This document shows, piece after piece, positions 30,195 through 40,521 of a DNA stretch of 64,000 nt. The notes beneath the pieces were generated by a model. The model worked only from the letters and a program-made list of their open reading frames with translations, was not told where the DNA came from and searched no databases. Origin of the DNA: Macrostomum hystrix. Its lineage: Eukaryota > Platyhelminthes > Macrostomidae. Positions within the stretch are counted from its first letter, which is position 1; every line of letters starts with the position of its first letter. Location: positions 4,495,001 to 4,559,000 of the forward strand of contig CATNEN010000002.1 in assembly GCA_950097015.1 (NCBI GenBank), written 5' to 3'. The translations under genes and the position numbers were made by a program.

Positions 30195-31310
30195 TATCCC
30201 CATACAAACTAACTAAGAATCCCATTCTTTTAACCAAACTAAAAATCCCATTCTTTAACCAAACTAAAAATCCCATTCTTTAACCAAACTAAAAATCCCA
30301 TTGTTTAACCAAACTAAAAATCCCATTGTTTAACCAAATTAAAAATCCTATTCTTAAACCAAATTAAAAGTCCCACTCTTTAACCAAATTAAAAATCCCA
30401 TTGTTTAACCAAACTAAAAATCCCATTGTTTAACCAAACTAAAAATCCCATTCTTTAACCAAACTAAAAATCCCATTGTTTAACCAAACTAAAAATCCCA
30501 TTGTTTAACCAAATAAAAAATCCCATTCTTAAACCAAATTAAAAATCCCATTCTTAAACCAAATAAAAAATCCCATTCTTTAACCAAATAAAAAATCCCA
30601 TTCTTTAACCAAACTAAAAATCCCATTCATTAACCAAATAAAAAATCCCATTCTTTAACCAAACTAAAAATCCCATTCTTTTACCAAACTAAAAATCCCA
30701 TTCTTAAACCAAATTAAAAATCCCATTCTTAAACCAAATAAAAAATCCCATTCTTTTACCAAACTAAAAATCCCATTCTTTAACCAAACTAAAAATCCCA
30801 TTCTTTAACCAAACTAAAAATCCCATTCTTTTACCAAACTAAAAATCCCATTCTTTAACCAAATTAAAAATCCCATTGTTTAACCAAACTAAAAATCCCA
30901 TTCTTTAACCAAACTAAAAATCCCATTGTTTAACCAAATTAAAAATCCCATTCTTTAACCAAACTAAAAATCCCATTCTTTAATAAACCAAACTAAAAAT
31001 CCCATTGTTTAACCAAATTAAAAATCCCATTGTTTAACCAAATTAAAAATCCCATTCTTAAACCAAATTAAAAATCCCATTCTTTAACCAAACTAAAAAT
31101 CCCATTCTTTAACCAGACTAAAAATCCCATTGTTTAACCAAATTAAAAATCCCATTCTTTAACCAAATTAAAAATCCAATTCTTTAACCAAATTAAAAAT
31201 CCCATTCTTTAACCAAATTAAAAATCCAATTCTTTAACCAAATTGAAAATCCCATTCTTTAACCTAACTAAAATCCCATTCGTTAACCCAACTAAAAATA
31301 TTGTTCTCAC
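30195..31310. repeat. 25-bp minisatellite (AACCAAACTAAAAATCCCAT core)
   Basis: About 44 units of 25 bp with tctt, tgtt and tctta variants and aaact, aaatt and aaata alternatives. Confidence 0.95.
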
Positions 31311-31626
31311 TTTTAAGTCTCATTCTAAAGCAAGGCCAAAAATAATATAAAATAACATAGGTGTCGCGAACACCAAGATCCAAACACAGAAAATTCAAAA
31401 CGCACCACCATTGCATTGCCAAGCAAAGCAAGTTACTTTTAAAAATGATCGGAAAAAAGCAAAAGCAACAGAAAACCTGATTATGGTTTATGAAATAAAA
31501 AATATACAAATAAAATAACAGATGAATAAAATGTCAATAAATATGAATAAAATATGATTTTACACAGCCATTTTTATCACAAAAGAGCTATAGTACAGAG
31601 TGTACAAATGTGGTAATAAAAGTACA
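31311..31626. other. 3' flank of the two-pass membrane-protein gene
   Basis: AT-rich; no feature other than the adjacent poly(A) signal. Confidence 0.4.
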
Positions 31627-31632
31627 TTTATT
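31627..31632 (-). terminator. Poly(A) signal AATAAA
   Basis: TTTATT on the plus strand, about 90 nt past the stop codon at 31723 of the minus-strand gene. Confidence 0.5.
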
Positions 31633-31722
31633 GCAAACAAAAGTACATCTAGCGATTTCCAACTTATGTAAAATACTTGCATCCCAGCAGCTGTGCCGTG
31701 ACATCAGGATCATCTAAGCTGG

Positions 31723-32215
31723 TCAAACTTCCTCCTTGTGCGAAGTCAGCCTTGTGGCAGCCTGGCTTGGCAACAGCGGCAGTCGAGCCCTTGAAGATCT
31801 GCCCAGCACGCCAGCCGGCGAAGGCGACGGCGATTCTAGGCGACCGCGCGACAGTCGCGATCCGCCAAAGCCGCCGCTGGAGGATGATGGACGCAGGGTG
31901 TCAAACAGACTAGGCGCCGACACTCCAGACGATCGCCTGGTGGACAGAAGCCGGTCTCGCCGATCGCCGATTGGCAGGCCGGCCTGCAGTCTGGCGTTGT
32001 CCTGCAGCGAGAACACCGACGGAAATGGAGTCTCCTGCGGTGTTGGCAAACGCGACGTCGACGACATGACGGGAAAGTACACCGGCTCCCTGGGACCGCC
32101 GTAGGAGCTGGTGCAGCCGCTGCTAGTCATGGAGATGCCGGGCAGTATGGCCCGGTGTCCAGTTCGACTATTTTCTCCAGCCAATAGCAATGAAGCGCTT
32201 TGAACTAGCTCGCGC
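31723..32215 (-). CDS. Exon 3 (last) of the two-pass membrane protein
   Basis: The acceptor is CTAATCAG|G, phase 2, and the frame ends HKEEV-TGA. The first part (about 32100-32200) is similar to a dispersed copy at 39737-39830. If that is a repeat, splicing to the in-phase AG near 32125 would exclude it. Confidence 0.65.
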
Positions 32216-35200
32216 CTGATTAGTTGCGGATGAGGGAATTCCAAATTTTTGAGTGGGTGGTTTTCTTTGCTATTTTTAGAAACACACTCCTTCCTATGCG
32301 TATTTAATTGACCAAATTATATTAAAAAATGAAAATACCGATTTACTATGGATATACTCGCTCGCACCGGCGGGACACAACGCCTGTGAGGTATTTGTCA
32401 GTCCAGGCCCACGGGCTAAGGTCTGCGATGCCTCACACCTGCAGTCGCTTTTTGTGCAGGCTTGGCAGGAAGGAGCCCTGTGCCTCGGGTGCAGGAATCC
32501 CTCCACGCTGTTACGTCAGCTGACCCATGGGTACACGTCCCGAGAGTGTTCAAGGCTGACCCTAGGGCAGCCGGACAGAATGGGCAGCAGCGCTGGATGG
32601 CCAAATTGGGTACCTCTAGCCCTGGCTGGAGGGAAAGATGTCACCCTTTGTCCTCAACAGGGTATGCGGCCAGTCCGCAGCTTTCGTGCACCTGTGCGTG
32701 ATCAGGTACCTCTGGCTACGGCTCTGAGGGAAGGGTGTCACCCTTTGACCTTAACAGGGTATGCGGCCAGTCCGCAGCGTTCGTGCACCTGTGCGTGATC
32801 AGGTACCTCTTACCTCTTACCAGCCGCTTAGGCTTTACGGTAAGTAAATTTCCTTCTGTAAGCAAACCAAATGCCTAGGGATCACCCTGGACCATAGGCT
32901 GAACTGGTCTCCCCATGTTCAAACCAAAACCAAGAGGGCCCTCGCGATCCTCGCGCAGCTGCGAAGGGCAGTTGGCACCACCTGGGGGCTCACCCCCAAG
33001 CGCCTCTGGTGGATCTTGGGGTAATGGTCAGGCCAGCTGTCTCGTACGGCAGCTTGATCTGGGCCAGCGCCCTGCAGATGAAGACCTGCCTGGAGGCACT
33101 TAGGAAAACGCAAGGGCGCGCTTGTCGCATGACCATGAGTGCCCCATCGTCTGCTCCTTATGACGGCCTCAATGCCTTCCTCGACGCTCCCCGTTGGACA
33201 TTTTTGTCCGCAGGGAAGCCGCTAAAACAGCGCGTCGGCTCATTGACGCCGGCGTCCGCTTCACGCACCAAAGAGCAATGGCAAAGCGCAAACTTCTGCC
33301 TCACACCGATCTGTGCCTTCGAGACTTGAAAGATAGCGGCGGACTCTACGTCTTATCTGACGGCGAACCACGCACTCTCAATCTCACCCAGCGCTACAAA
33401 ATCATTATTCCCTCGAGGGAAGACGCTATCGACCACTGGAACCACCAGGAGGTCCACAGCTATACGGACGGATCCCTTAAAGACGGCCTTACCGGCTTTG
33501 GGGTCTGCATCCTGATCGTCGTCGCCACGCATGCCCAACATACTGGGAGACTTTCTACGGTCTTCCAGAATGATATCCTTGCCATCAGCTCCTGTGCCGC
33601 AGAGCTGAATGCCAGGAATACGAGAGGAGAGACTATCATCATCCACATCCACCAAGCGGCCTTACAAAGCCCTTTGCCGCACCACCACGTGCTCCCAGAC
33701 AGTCGCTGACTGTGTTTGGCAACTCAACCTCCTGGCCCGTAGCAACACGGTCAGGCTGAGCTGGATCCCAGGGCATGCGGGCTTCCCAGGGAACGAGCGG
33801 ATACCCTTGCCAAGCAAGGTGGCTCTGGCTCTCTCCTGGGCCCTGCTCCCCTGATCCCGATCCCCATCACGGCCATCAATCGCCTTTTTGATGACTGGGC
33901 TGAGTCGCTCCACAGGGACAGATGGGCGGGCACCCAGAACTGTCGGCAATCCCGTGCCGCAGTTCCGAGCCCGTCTCGCAGGCTTAGGAACATACTTTTG
34001 AACCAAAACCGGAAGGATATCCGCGCCCTCGCCATGACCCTCACGGGCCACGGCTACCTCGCTAGGCACTGTTTCCTCCGGGGCGACCTTGAGAGTGAAC
34101 TCTGTCCATTCTGTGAGTACGACAACGAAGATGCTGAGCATTTTGTGTGTCATTGCCCTTTCTTTAACAGAGACCGGCTACGCAACCTCGGGCCCAACCT
34201 GTCTATGGACGAGATCTGCCAGCCCGACAGCATTCCACGGCTCGTCCAGTTCCTCCGGGCAACAAGACGAGCCACGTTCTTCCCTACGGAAGACAACGCT
34301 GCAGGACGGACCGGCGGACCACCCTGACCGGCCCCGCGCCCTTGCCTGTCTGCGGGCCTACAGGGGTTAGCGGTATGGGCGATCCTCGCCTCCCCGCTGC
34401 GTCCATGGACCACCCTGCAGCTAAGTCAAGTAAGTCAAAATGAATATATTCGTGGATGGGTGGAAATTACTCATTTCGATTAATTCTTAACAATATCGAT
34501 TTTAAAATTAACAATATAGACGTAATTTAAATAGATAAGTCTTGCTTAAATATACCTTTAGTCCCGAGAATCCAAAGCTCTATAAAGCTGCTTCAAAGCA
34601 CGCAGAACGGAAATTAAGGAAATTTAGAAAACGATAGTTTTTTGTAATTCTCGTTACTTATCTAAACGCTGGTGCACTGATAAGGCACAAACTTCAGCCA
34701 GCGCAAATGTAAAAAATCTTATTTTCTCTCTGCGCTATTTCTAACTATGTGAAGGCGAATGCCTTCATATTGAATCGGACAATGCTCAGAGAGACACAAG
34801 AGACAGAAAATCATTTTAGAACAATGCTATTCATGGCATACAAATTTTGTGCACAGAAATGCAACACAAAAAACCTCTAGTGTAAGTGGATAGAAAACTG
34901 ACACTTTAAAAGGCAGACAAAAGCAAAGCTACAAGCCTGCTTATTTTAATAAATTGAGAAAGAGCAACAATCCAAATACACCACAAAACAATCCAAATAC
35001 ACCACAAAACAATCCAAATACACCATAAAACAATCCAAATACACCACAAAACAATCCAAATACACCATAAAACAATCCAAATACACCATAAAACAATCCA
35101 AATACACCACAAAACAATCCGATTACACGACAAAACAATCCGATTACACCACAAAACAATCCAAATACACCATAAAACAATCCAAATACACCACAAAACA

Positions 35201-37167
35201 ATCCAAATACACCATAAAACAATCCAAATACACCACAAAACAATCCAAATACACCATAAAACAATCCAAATACACCACAAAACAATCCAAATACACCATA
35301 AAACAATCCAAATACACCATAAAACAATCCAAATACACCACAAAACAATCCAAATACACCATAAAACAATCCAAATACACTAGAAAACAATCCAAATACA
35401 CTAGAAACAATCCAAATACACCAGAAAGCAATCGAAGGACACAAGATTTTATAGAAGTACACGCCTAAGCATCTCAAAAAGAAACGTTTTTACACTCACG
35501 GTGGAGCCTGCAAAGTACCCGGCTGGCTATAGCCGGCAGCCCAGGAGGTCGCATTGGCAGCACCGCTGACCCCGGTGCCCTGCAGGTAGCGCAGGTTGGC
35601 TGCCAGCTGTTTTCGACGGCGCCTACGCGCTGAAGCCGCGCCAAACGGCAGCGCGCTAATTAGGCGCATCCGACGCCGCTGACGACCGGCGCCCCCGTCA
35701 ACCGTGTCGTTTTCTGAGTCAATCTCCACCGACAGCTGATCGGGTCGATCAGCGCTGGCTTTCACCTGCGTTTACAAGATTGATTGGATAATTAAAATAA
35801 CAAACCAGAGTTGGTGGTTTCAGGATCCTGAAATCGATGGGATTCTTGAACCTAATTGTGTGATTGCACCTGTCCCGGGTGGGCAGCTGACAGCACAGAC
35901 TGAGCTATTGTCCGGCGGTGTCCATGAACTGTGGGGATGCCACGCCTACACTCGATTATCCCTGCTGATGTTGGTGCCAAACTAACAGTAGGACTACCAA
36001 GCCATTTTATCGCCAAATTTTACACCAAGGGTTCGGAAATCCCCCTGATTGGATAACAAACTAGGCGAGGGTGTCCTGTGCTTGAGCTGCGCCTAATATT
36101 TAGGCTTGATCAGTGAAATTGGAGAAATTCGCGTCAGGGTGTCCATAGTGGCTTAGTTGCACCTGTTGTAGCCATTGAAGGTCCAGCAGTCTGTCTAGAT
36201 AAAGGTATGTGAACACCGAAGACGGAGATGATGCAGGCACATTCGGGTGACATGCTGATAAATTTTTAAGGCCTGGCAAGGCTGCACTTAAGTGCTAATT
36301 TGTGCTATTGGGTGTATCAAATGCACTGTATCTTATGGGAAAAATCAGACCTTTGATCAGAACCAATAAATAACTCGACAGTGTGAAGAGCTGGCGACTT
36401 TCAGAAGATTCTTGTTTCAGAAGATGCGCAATAAAAAGTTATTTTTGAGTTTGAGTTGTTCCGTTCGGCTGCAGCACAAAAATGGTCAGAGGGGATTTGC
36501 CCAAAAAAGCTTGGTAGTTCACTGTTATCAGCTGAGTGAACTGAAGCAATACAGAGTACAGCGTCTTGCTAAAGGACACATAGTAGTTCCAGTTGAGTCG
36601 GGAATCGAATCGTCCGACCTTCAAGTTGTGGCTCTAAACACTTATTTATAGCGGACACGAATTTGAAACCAGATTTAGATGAACAATTCTCACCCTATGC
36701 CGCACATAGTCGAACAGGCCTTTGCCAATGAGCACTAGACCGACGCCAACAATGATTGGACCAATCCAAACTGGGCCGTGGTGTCCCAGTCCCGTAGCCA
36801 GCAGGGTCAACACGCCGACTCCGCATAAAATGGCTCCAAATAGAAGGTAGAATCTGCCCGCCTCAGACCAGCGAATTCCGCAGCAGAATGAACCGGGTAC
36901 AGTCCTGGGACTACTATTACTGCTGCTATTGTTGTTGTGATTATTGTAAGAGTAGTTAGTAGACAGGGTGCCAACTCTGGAGGAATAACCAGATGGCTGG
37001 CGTTTCACAATGAGCAGTGAGGCTGGCTGAGATGGATAAACTGGCTTTGGAGCCTGCGGTCTGTAATGCCGGTAGCTGGCACTGCCGCCAGCACAGCCAC
37101 CAGACACTGGGGCCACAGCAGCAACAACCGTGGTGGCTGATACTGGCTGTCTACGCTGCTGCGACAT
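31723..37167 (-). CDS. Two-pass membrane protein, 410 aa, three exons
   Basis: Exons are 37167-36694, 35765-35500 and 32215-31723. The phases match (0, then 2) and the sum is exactly 411 codons. Residues 1-100 are low-complexity (Ser, Asn, Gln) with basic patches. Two membrane helices lie at about 106-127 (FYLLFGAILCGVGVLTLLAT) and 133-152 (VWIGPIIVGVGLVLIG), joined by a tight GHHGP turn, so both termini face the same side, probably cytoplasmic. The tail (153-410) is basic at first (RQRRRMRLI, ARRRRRKQ) and then Ser/Pro/Arg-rich. This short-hairpin layout resembles TMEM200-type proteins, but I cannot assign it to that family. The last exon's acceptor is ambiguous: an alternative AG at about 32125 is also in phase. 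Confidence 0.68.
32330..34435 (+). mobile_element. Decayed non-LTR retrotransposon (RNase H-bearing, I/R1-like)
   Basis: Remnants appear in order. A zinc-knuckle-like CLGC...HGYTSREC piece (about 32475-32550) suggests ORF1. Next is the end of a reverse transcriptase domain (LGITLDHRLNWSPHVQ and following, 32880-33200). An RNase H domain follows (YTDGSL, 33460; VRLSWIPGHAGFPGNE, 33750). Last is a C-terminal Cys/His motif (CPFCEYDNEDAEHFVCHC, 34105). Frames are broken by several shifts and the endonuclease and most of the RT are missing. A possible flanking duplication aaaatgaa lies at about 32327 and 34437. It sits in intron 2 of the two-pass membrane-protein gene, in opposite orientation. Confidence 0.8.
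32611..32803. repeat. About 97-bp tandem duplication in the LINE remnant
   Basis: Two adjacent copies start tacctct and share ggtatgcggccagtccgcag. They are roughly 90 percent identical by eye. Confidence 0.75.
34436..34965. other. Intronic AT-rich stretch
   Basis: No feature recognised. Confidence 0.4.
34970..35435. repeat. 21-bp minisatellite (ACACCACAAAACAATCCAAAT)
   Basis: About 22 units alternating between accaca and accata types. The long minus-strand frames (WCIWIVL, GVFGLFY repeats) come from the array. Confidence 0.95.
35500..35765 (-). CDS. Exon 2 of the two-pass membrane protein
   Basis: The acceptor is AACGCAG|GTG in phase 0 and the donor CACC|GTGAGT in phase 2. It encodes residues 159-247 with strongly basic patches. 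Confidence 0.7.
35865..36005 (-). mobile_element. SINE family 1 fragment, minus orientation
   Basis: A diverged match: gattgcacctgtcccgggtg, then tccatgaactgtggggatgc and cactcgattatccctgctga. It lies in intron 1 of the two-pass membrane-protein gene. Confidence 0.6.
36030..36520. repeat. Dispersed mosaic repeat, also at 55300-55860
   Basis: 36030-36310 is similar to the reverse complement of 55300-55580 (e.g. ggcgagggtgtcctgtgctt; attcgggtgacatgctgata). In contrast, 36370-36520 matches 55735-55855 in the same orientation (ctggcgactt, agaagatgcg, aaaaagtt). Part of the element is therefore inverted between copies. Confidence 0.65.
36525..36635 (-). mobile_element. SINE family 1 head fragment, minus orientation
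   Basis: It contains gtgaactgaagcaatacaga, cttgctaaaggacaca and the antisense B box ggaatcgaatcgtccgacct, next to the exon ending at 36694. Confidence 0.75.
36694..37167 (-). CDS. Exon 1 of the two-pass membrane protein
   Basis: ATG at 37167 (acaATGTCG). It encodes residues 1-158, including both membrane helices, and ends at donor AGG|GTGAGA in phase 0. Confidence 0.7.
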
Positions 37168-39736
37168 TGTACTTTTAATGTTATGGTAGTGCTCTCATGG
37201 TGTTCTTATTGTTGTTTGTTTACTAGCTGATTAAGACAATCTATAAAATCTAGATATACAAGATGCATGAAATTGTGAAAACTGAAAAAAATTAATCTGT
37301 TGACAAGGTGATTTATAATCGTAAAATCAAAACTAAAGTAGGAATGAGATAAACTAAGAATAATAATAATGACCATTTATTGTTATGCAACCCTAGATGC
37401 TAGTCAGTCATTACGAATAGGATTTAATATAATTTTAATATAATGTATAAAAAAAGAGATAAAATTGTATCTCCTATCAAAATTGAAACAATAGATGGTA
37501 TCTATATAGGGCATGTTGTCAAATATATGTATAAAACTTACAATATATAAATGAGATTGATGTCAACTATATAAAAGGAGGTGGGCTTCTTGAACTTTGA
37601 TCCTATAAAATACTTAATGTTTTCCAATTGCCTTGAAACTTCACTTAGGTTGTTGACTATCTTTTTTAGTCAAAAAAACTATCAGGGTAGAGTGGTGAAA
37701 GGTGACAATATTTGGTGTGGTGGACTAGGCACACACAGGTAGAAAGAGTCTCAAAGGTTCCCTTGAATCTATTGAAGATTAATCCAAGATTCCTATTTAT
37801 TTGCCATTATCCCACAAAAAAGCACCCAACATTTTCTTCCAAAAAGTTATAATTCCTAGTATGCCACAAGGCGTGGTCATACTGTGCTATTCCATAGAAA
37901 GTGATTGTAGATAGAACAAAATGGTTTTCTTTTGTGAACTCAGCACCCTCAAAAACATTTTTAGACATGGAGATATTCACCTACTAAAACTAAAACTATT
38001 TTGTAGGAATAAAGTTCAAGAAGCCCAATGAGGTTTACTAATTCATATTTTCTAAATATTTCTAAGAAATCCTTGATTATAGCTAAAATTATATATTCAT
38101 CAATATCATATTAAGCTTATGAAGTGTTTTTTCAGCTTATATAATTAAACATATATAAATGGACTCTGGTTTGTTATAATTATAATCGAATTTCGTAACA
38201 GCCATTTTGTAAACAACCATGTTGGTCAAAAAATTAATGACTGACTATCAGTTACAATATAGGGCCTAATAACTTTAACTCTTTACAATTGGGTAGGCCT
38301 AATATTTCACACACAAAATATTCTAGTTTAGCTTTGTGAATATTGTTTTCTATTCTGTCTGTCTCTGTTAAAACTTATTTATATAAACACGTATGAATTG
38401 AAAGCACACCTTTGCACTTTCTAATCACTTTCTACACTAGCCATAATTTTTAAATTGTGATCATATGGATCTAGGAAATAAAAAACTAGCTCAGCATACT
38501 CAAACTAATAAATTTGAAAAGTGCCTAGTTCAAAAAATAATAATAATGCAACATTAAGCTTTTTGACATAAAAACTGTATGTAGCTAAATAGATAACAGA
38601 TATAACAGATAAATTGCTTCCAAAATGGTTGTTACCAACTGATACTGGCTGTTAGCGTTAGTGTTACCCTGGTTAGGAGTAGGGCAACTTATTTAAATTG
38701 AAGAATAAGAGTAATGTTGGAATCATCATTTGGAAAAAGATACGCCTTTTGCCATTTTAAGGATACCTGTCTCCCGTCTTAAACATAGGCCTACTACATA
38801 GTGCATAGGCCTAGCTATGGGCTACTGCTCAGGCTGCTTTAGAAATTAGAGTTCAGTGCTTATAAAGGGAATAAAAGTATTTCGTGAGGTTTAGCGATGA
38901 AAAATGGACACGGACAATTAATCTTCTTTGCTAAAGCACGATATAAAATAAGTTTAATACGAAGATTTCTTCTACCTGATAACAATCATAATATGCATTT
39001 TCGAATAATAAATTTGACTGGTTTTATTTACCGATAATAAAGGGATTTGAGTAGTTGCCTAAGACAAATAGGAACCTTAAAAAGTAAGTAAACCGTTAGA
39101 AAAAAGCGTTTTTTGTACAGTATCTTTAGTAATCAAAAGCCTTGCAGAGCACGATGATCTATTTTAATTGTATGTTTTTAAATATTTTGTTATAACGTAT
39201 TTTCGGCTTTAAGGCTTACTGCCGACAGATTTTGCTGTACACTGAAAAATGACATTATAATTTATACAAAACGCAGTTATAACCGTTGATCAAACGTTCA
39301 AATGTACCGAAAAATGAGTGCGAATGAATGGGAAGCGCAATTATTGCACATTAAATTAGCAAACTAAACAGCTGTGGCTGTCACTGGCTGCAGTATTACA
39401 TCGGACCCAAGGTGCAGTTGGCGCTTCTTTGGGGGCCAGGAGCGTGCGGCTAGTTCACATTTTCATTAGGACATATATCTTTTAATTGTATTCGAAATCA
39501 GCAGGGGCGCCACTATTTCAGAGTGCGCCGGCAAATTAATTATGTAATGTACGTAGAAATAATGTTGGAGCCGCCAACACATAAGGTCGGGGGGCGGACG
39601 CGCCTCAATGTCTGTAGCTATTGAATTTAATTTAAGATGGCACAAGATAAGAAGATAATATGATATTAAGATAGGATATAAAGATACTGTTCTTTAGGAT
39701 ATCAATATATAGCATGACAGTACGACGTATTTTAGG
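37168..39736. other. Long AT-rich intergenic region
   Basis: No convincing coding frame, RNA gene or tandem array. It separates the minus-strand membrane-protein gene from the plus-strand receptor gene, so promoters of both may lie here. A somewhat GC-rich patch at about 39370-39610 is unassigned. Confidence 0.45.
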
Positions 39737-39830
39737 AGCCGGCGGTATAGCCGCTGCTAGTTATGGAGATGCCGGGCAGTAAAACCCGCTGTCCAGTTCG
39801 ACTTTTTTCTCCAGCCAATATGTGATGTGA
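39737..39830 (-). repeat. Copy of a 90-bp segment found in an exon at 32100-32200
   Basis: gccgctgctagttatggaga, then tgccgggcagtaaaacccg and cagttcgacttttttctcca match the region near 32115-32185 at roughly 85-90 percent. Reading the minus strand gives LAGEKSRTGQRVLLPGIS versus LAGENSRTGHRAILPGIS. Confidence 0.7.
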
Positions 39831-39975
39831 CAGGGGAGAGATGGGACAGGGGGGATGAGACTGGGGAGAGATGGGACAGGGGGGGTGAGACTGGGGAGAG
39901 ATGGGACAGGGGGGATGAGACTGCAGGGAGAGATGAGATAGGGGAGGGAATGAGATAGGTGAGAGATAGGACATA
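39831..39975. repeat. GAGAGATGGGACAGGGG minisatellite
   Basis: A short array of 16-19 bp units related to the GAGATGAGACACAGGA family at 24470-25255. Confidence 0.75.
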
Positions 39976-40427
39976 AAAGAGATAAGGCTGTGAATAGTGC
40001 TTTTAGAATCTATAATTTTAAACAAACTGAATGGAAATGAATTTCAGTTAAGCGTCGAATGTTCAACGAAATGGCCGATTCATAGATCCGGGATAATATA
40101 AGCTTGGCTACAAAAATATGCCACTGTGTTGCATGTGACAGGCCGCCTCTATGGAGTCCGTCCTCATTGGTCATGACGTGGGATGCGGAAAATATACAAA
40201 GGAAATATGTTCTATGCATAGGATTCAGGACCAGGTAGGAAAAGGAGACAGAAGTGGAGAGTGCATTGCAAGCAGCCGCACCGGGACCTGTCTTCGTACT
40301 TTGGTGCAGACAAAGTCAAGATATAGTTTTGCATTTTGCTTCGAACAGAAGCCAAACTGCAGTATAGAATAGGCCAACTTTTGTATCTTCAAACTGCACG
40401 TTCAGCAATCCGGCAAATTGCGGAAAG

Positions 40428-40521
40428 ATGCGGATTAACAACAAATGGACCAATTGTCAAGGCCTAGTTCGAACAGATTGTCTGCTGATGGCTTTTGTGC
40501 TGCTGACTGCAGCTTCTTGCG
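40428..40521 (+). CDS. nAChR exon 1 (signal peptide)
   Basis: The ATG at 40428 encodes MRINNKWTN... and the hydrophobic [14 protein letters not shown], ending at donor TGCG|GTGAGT in phase 1. This matches the phase of the next exon. Confidence 0.75.

Noticed and set aside
34906-35477. Hydrophobic frames (WCIWIVL, GVFGLFY) resembling membrane proteins
   Set aside because: They are translations of the 21-bp intronic array, open in three frames.
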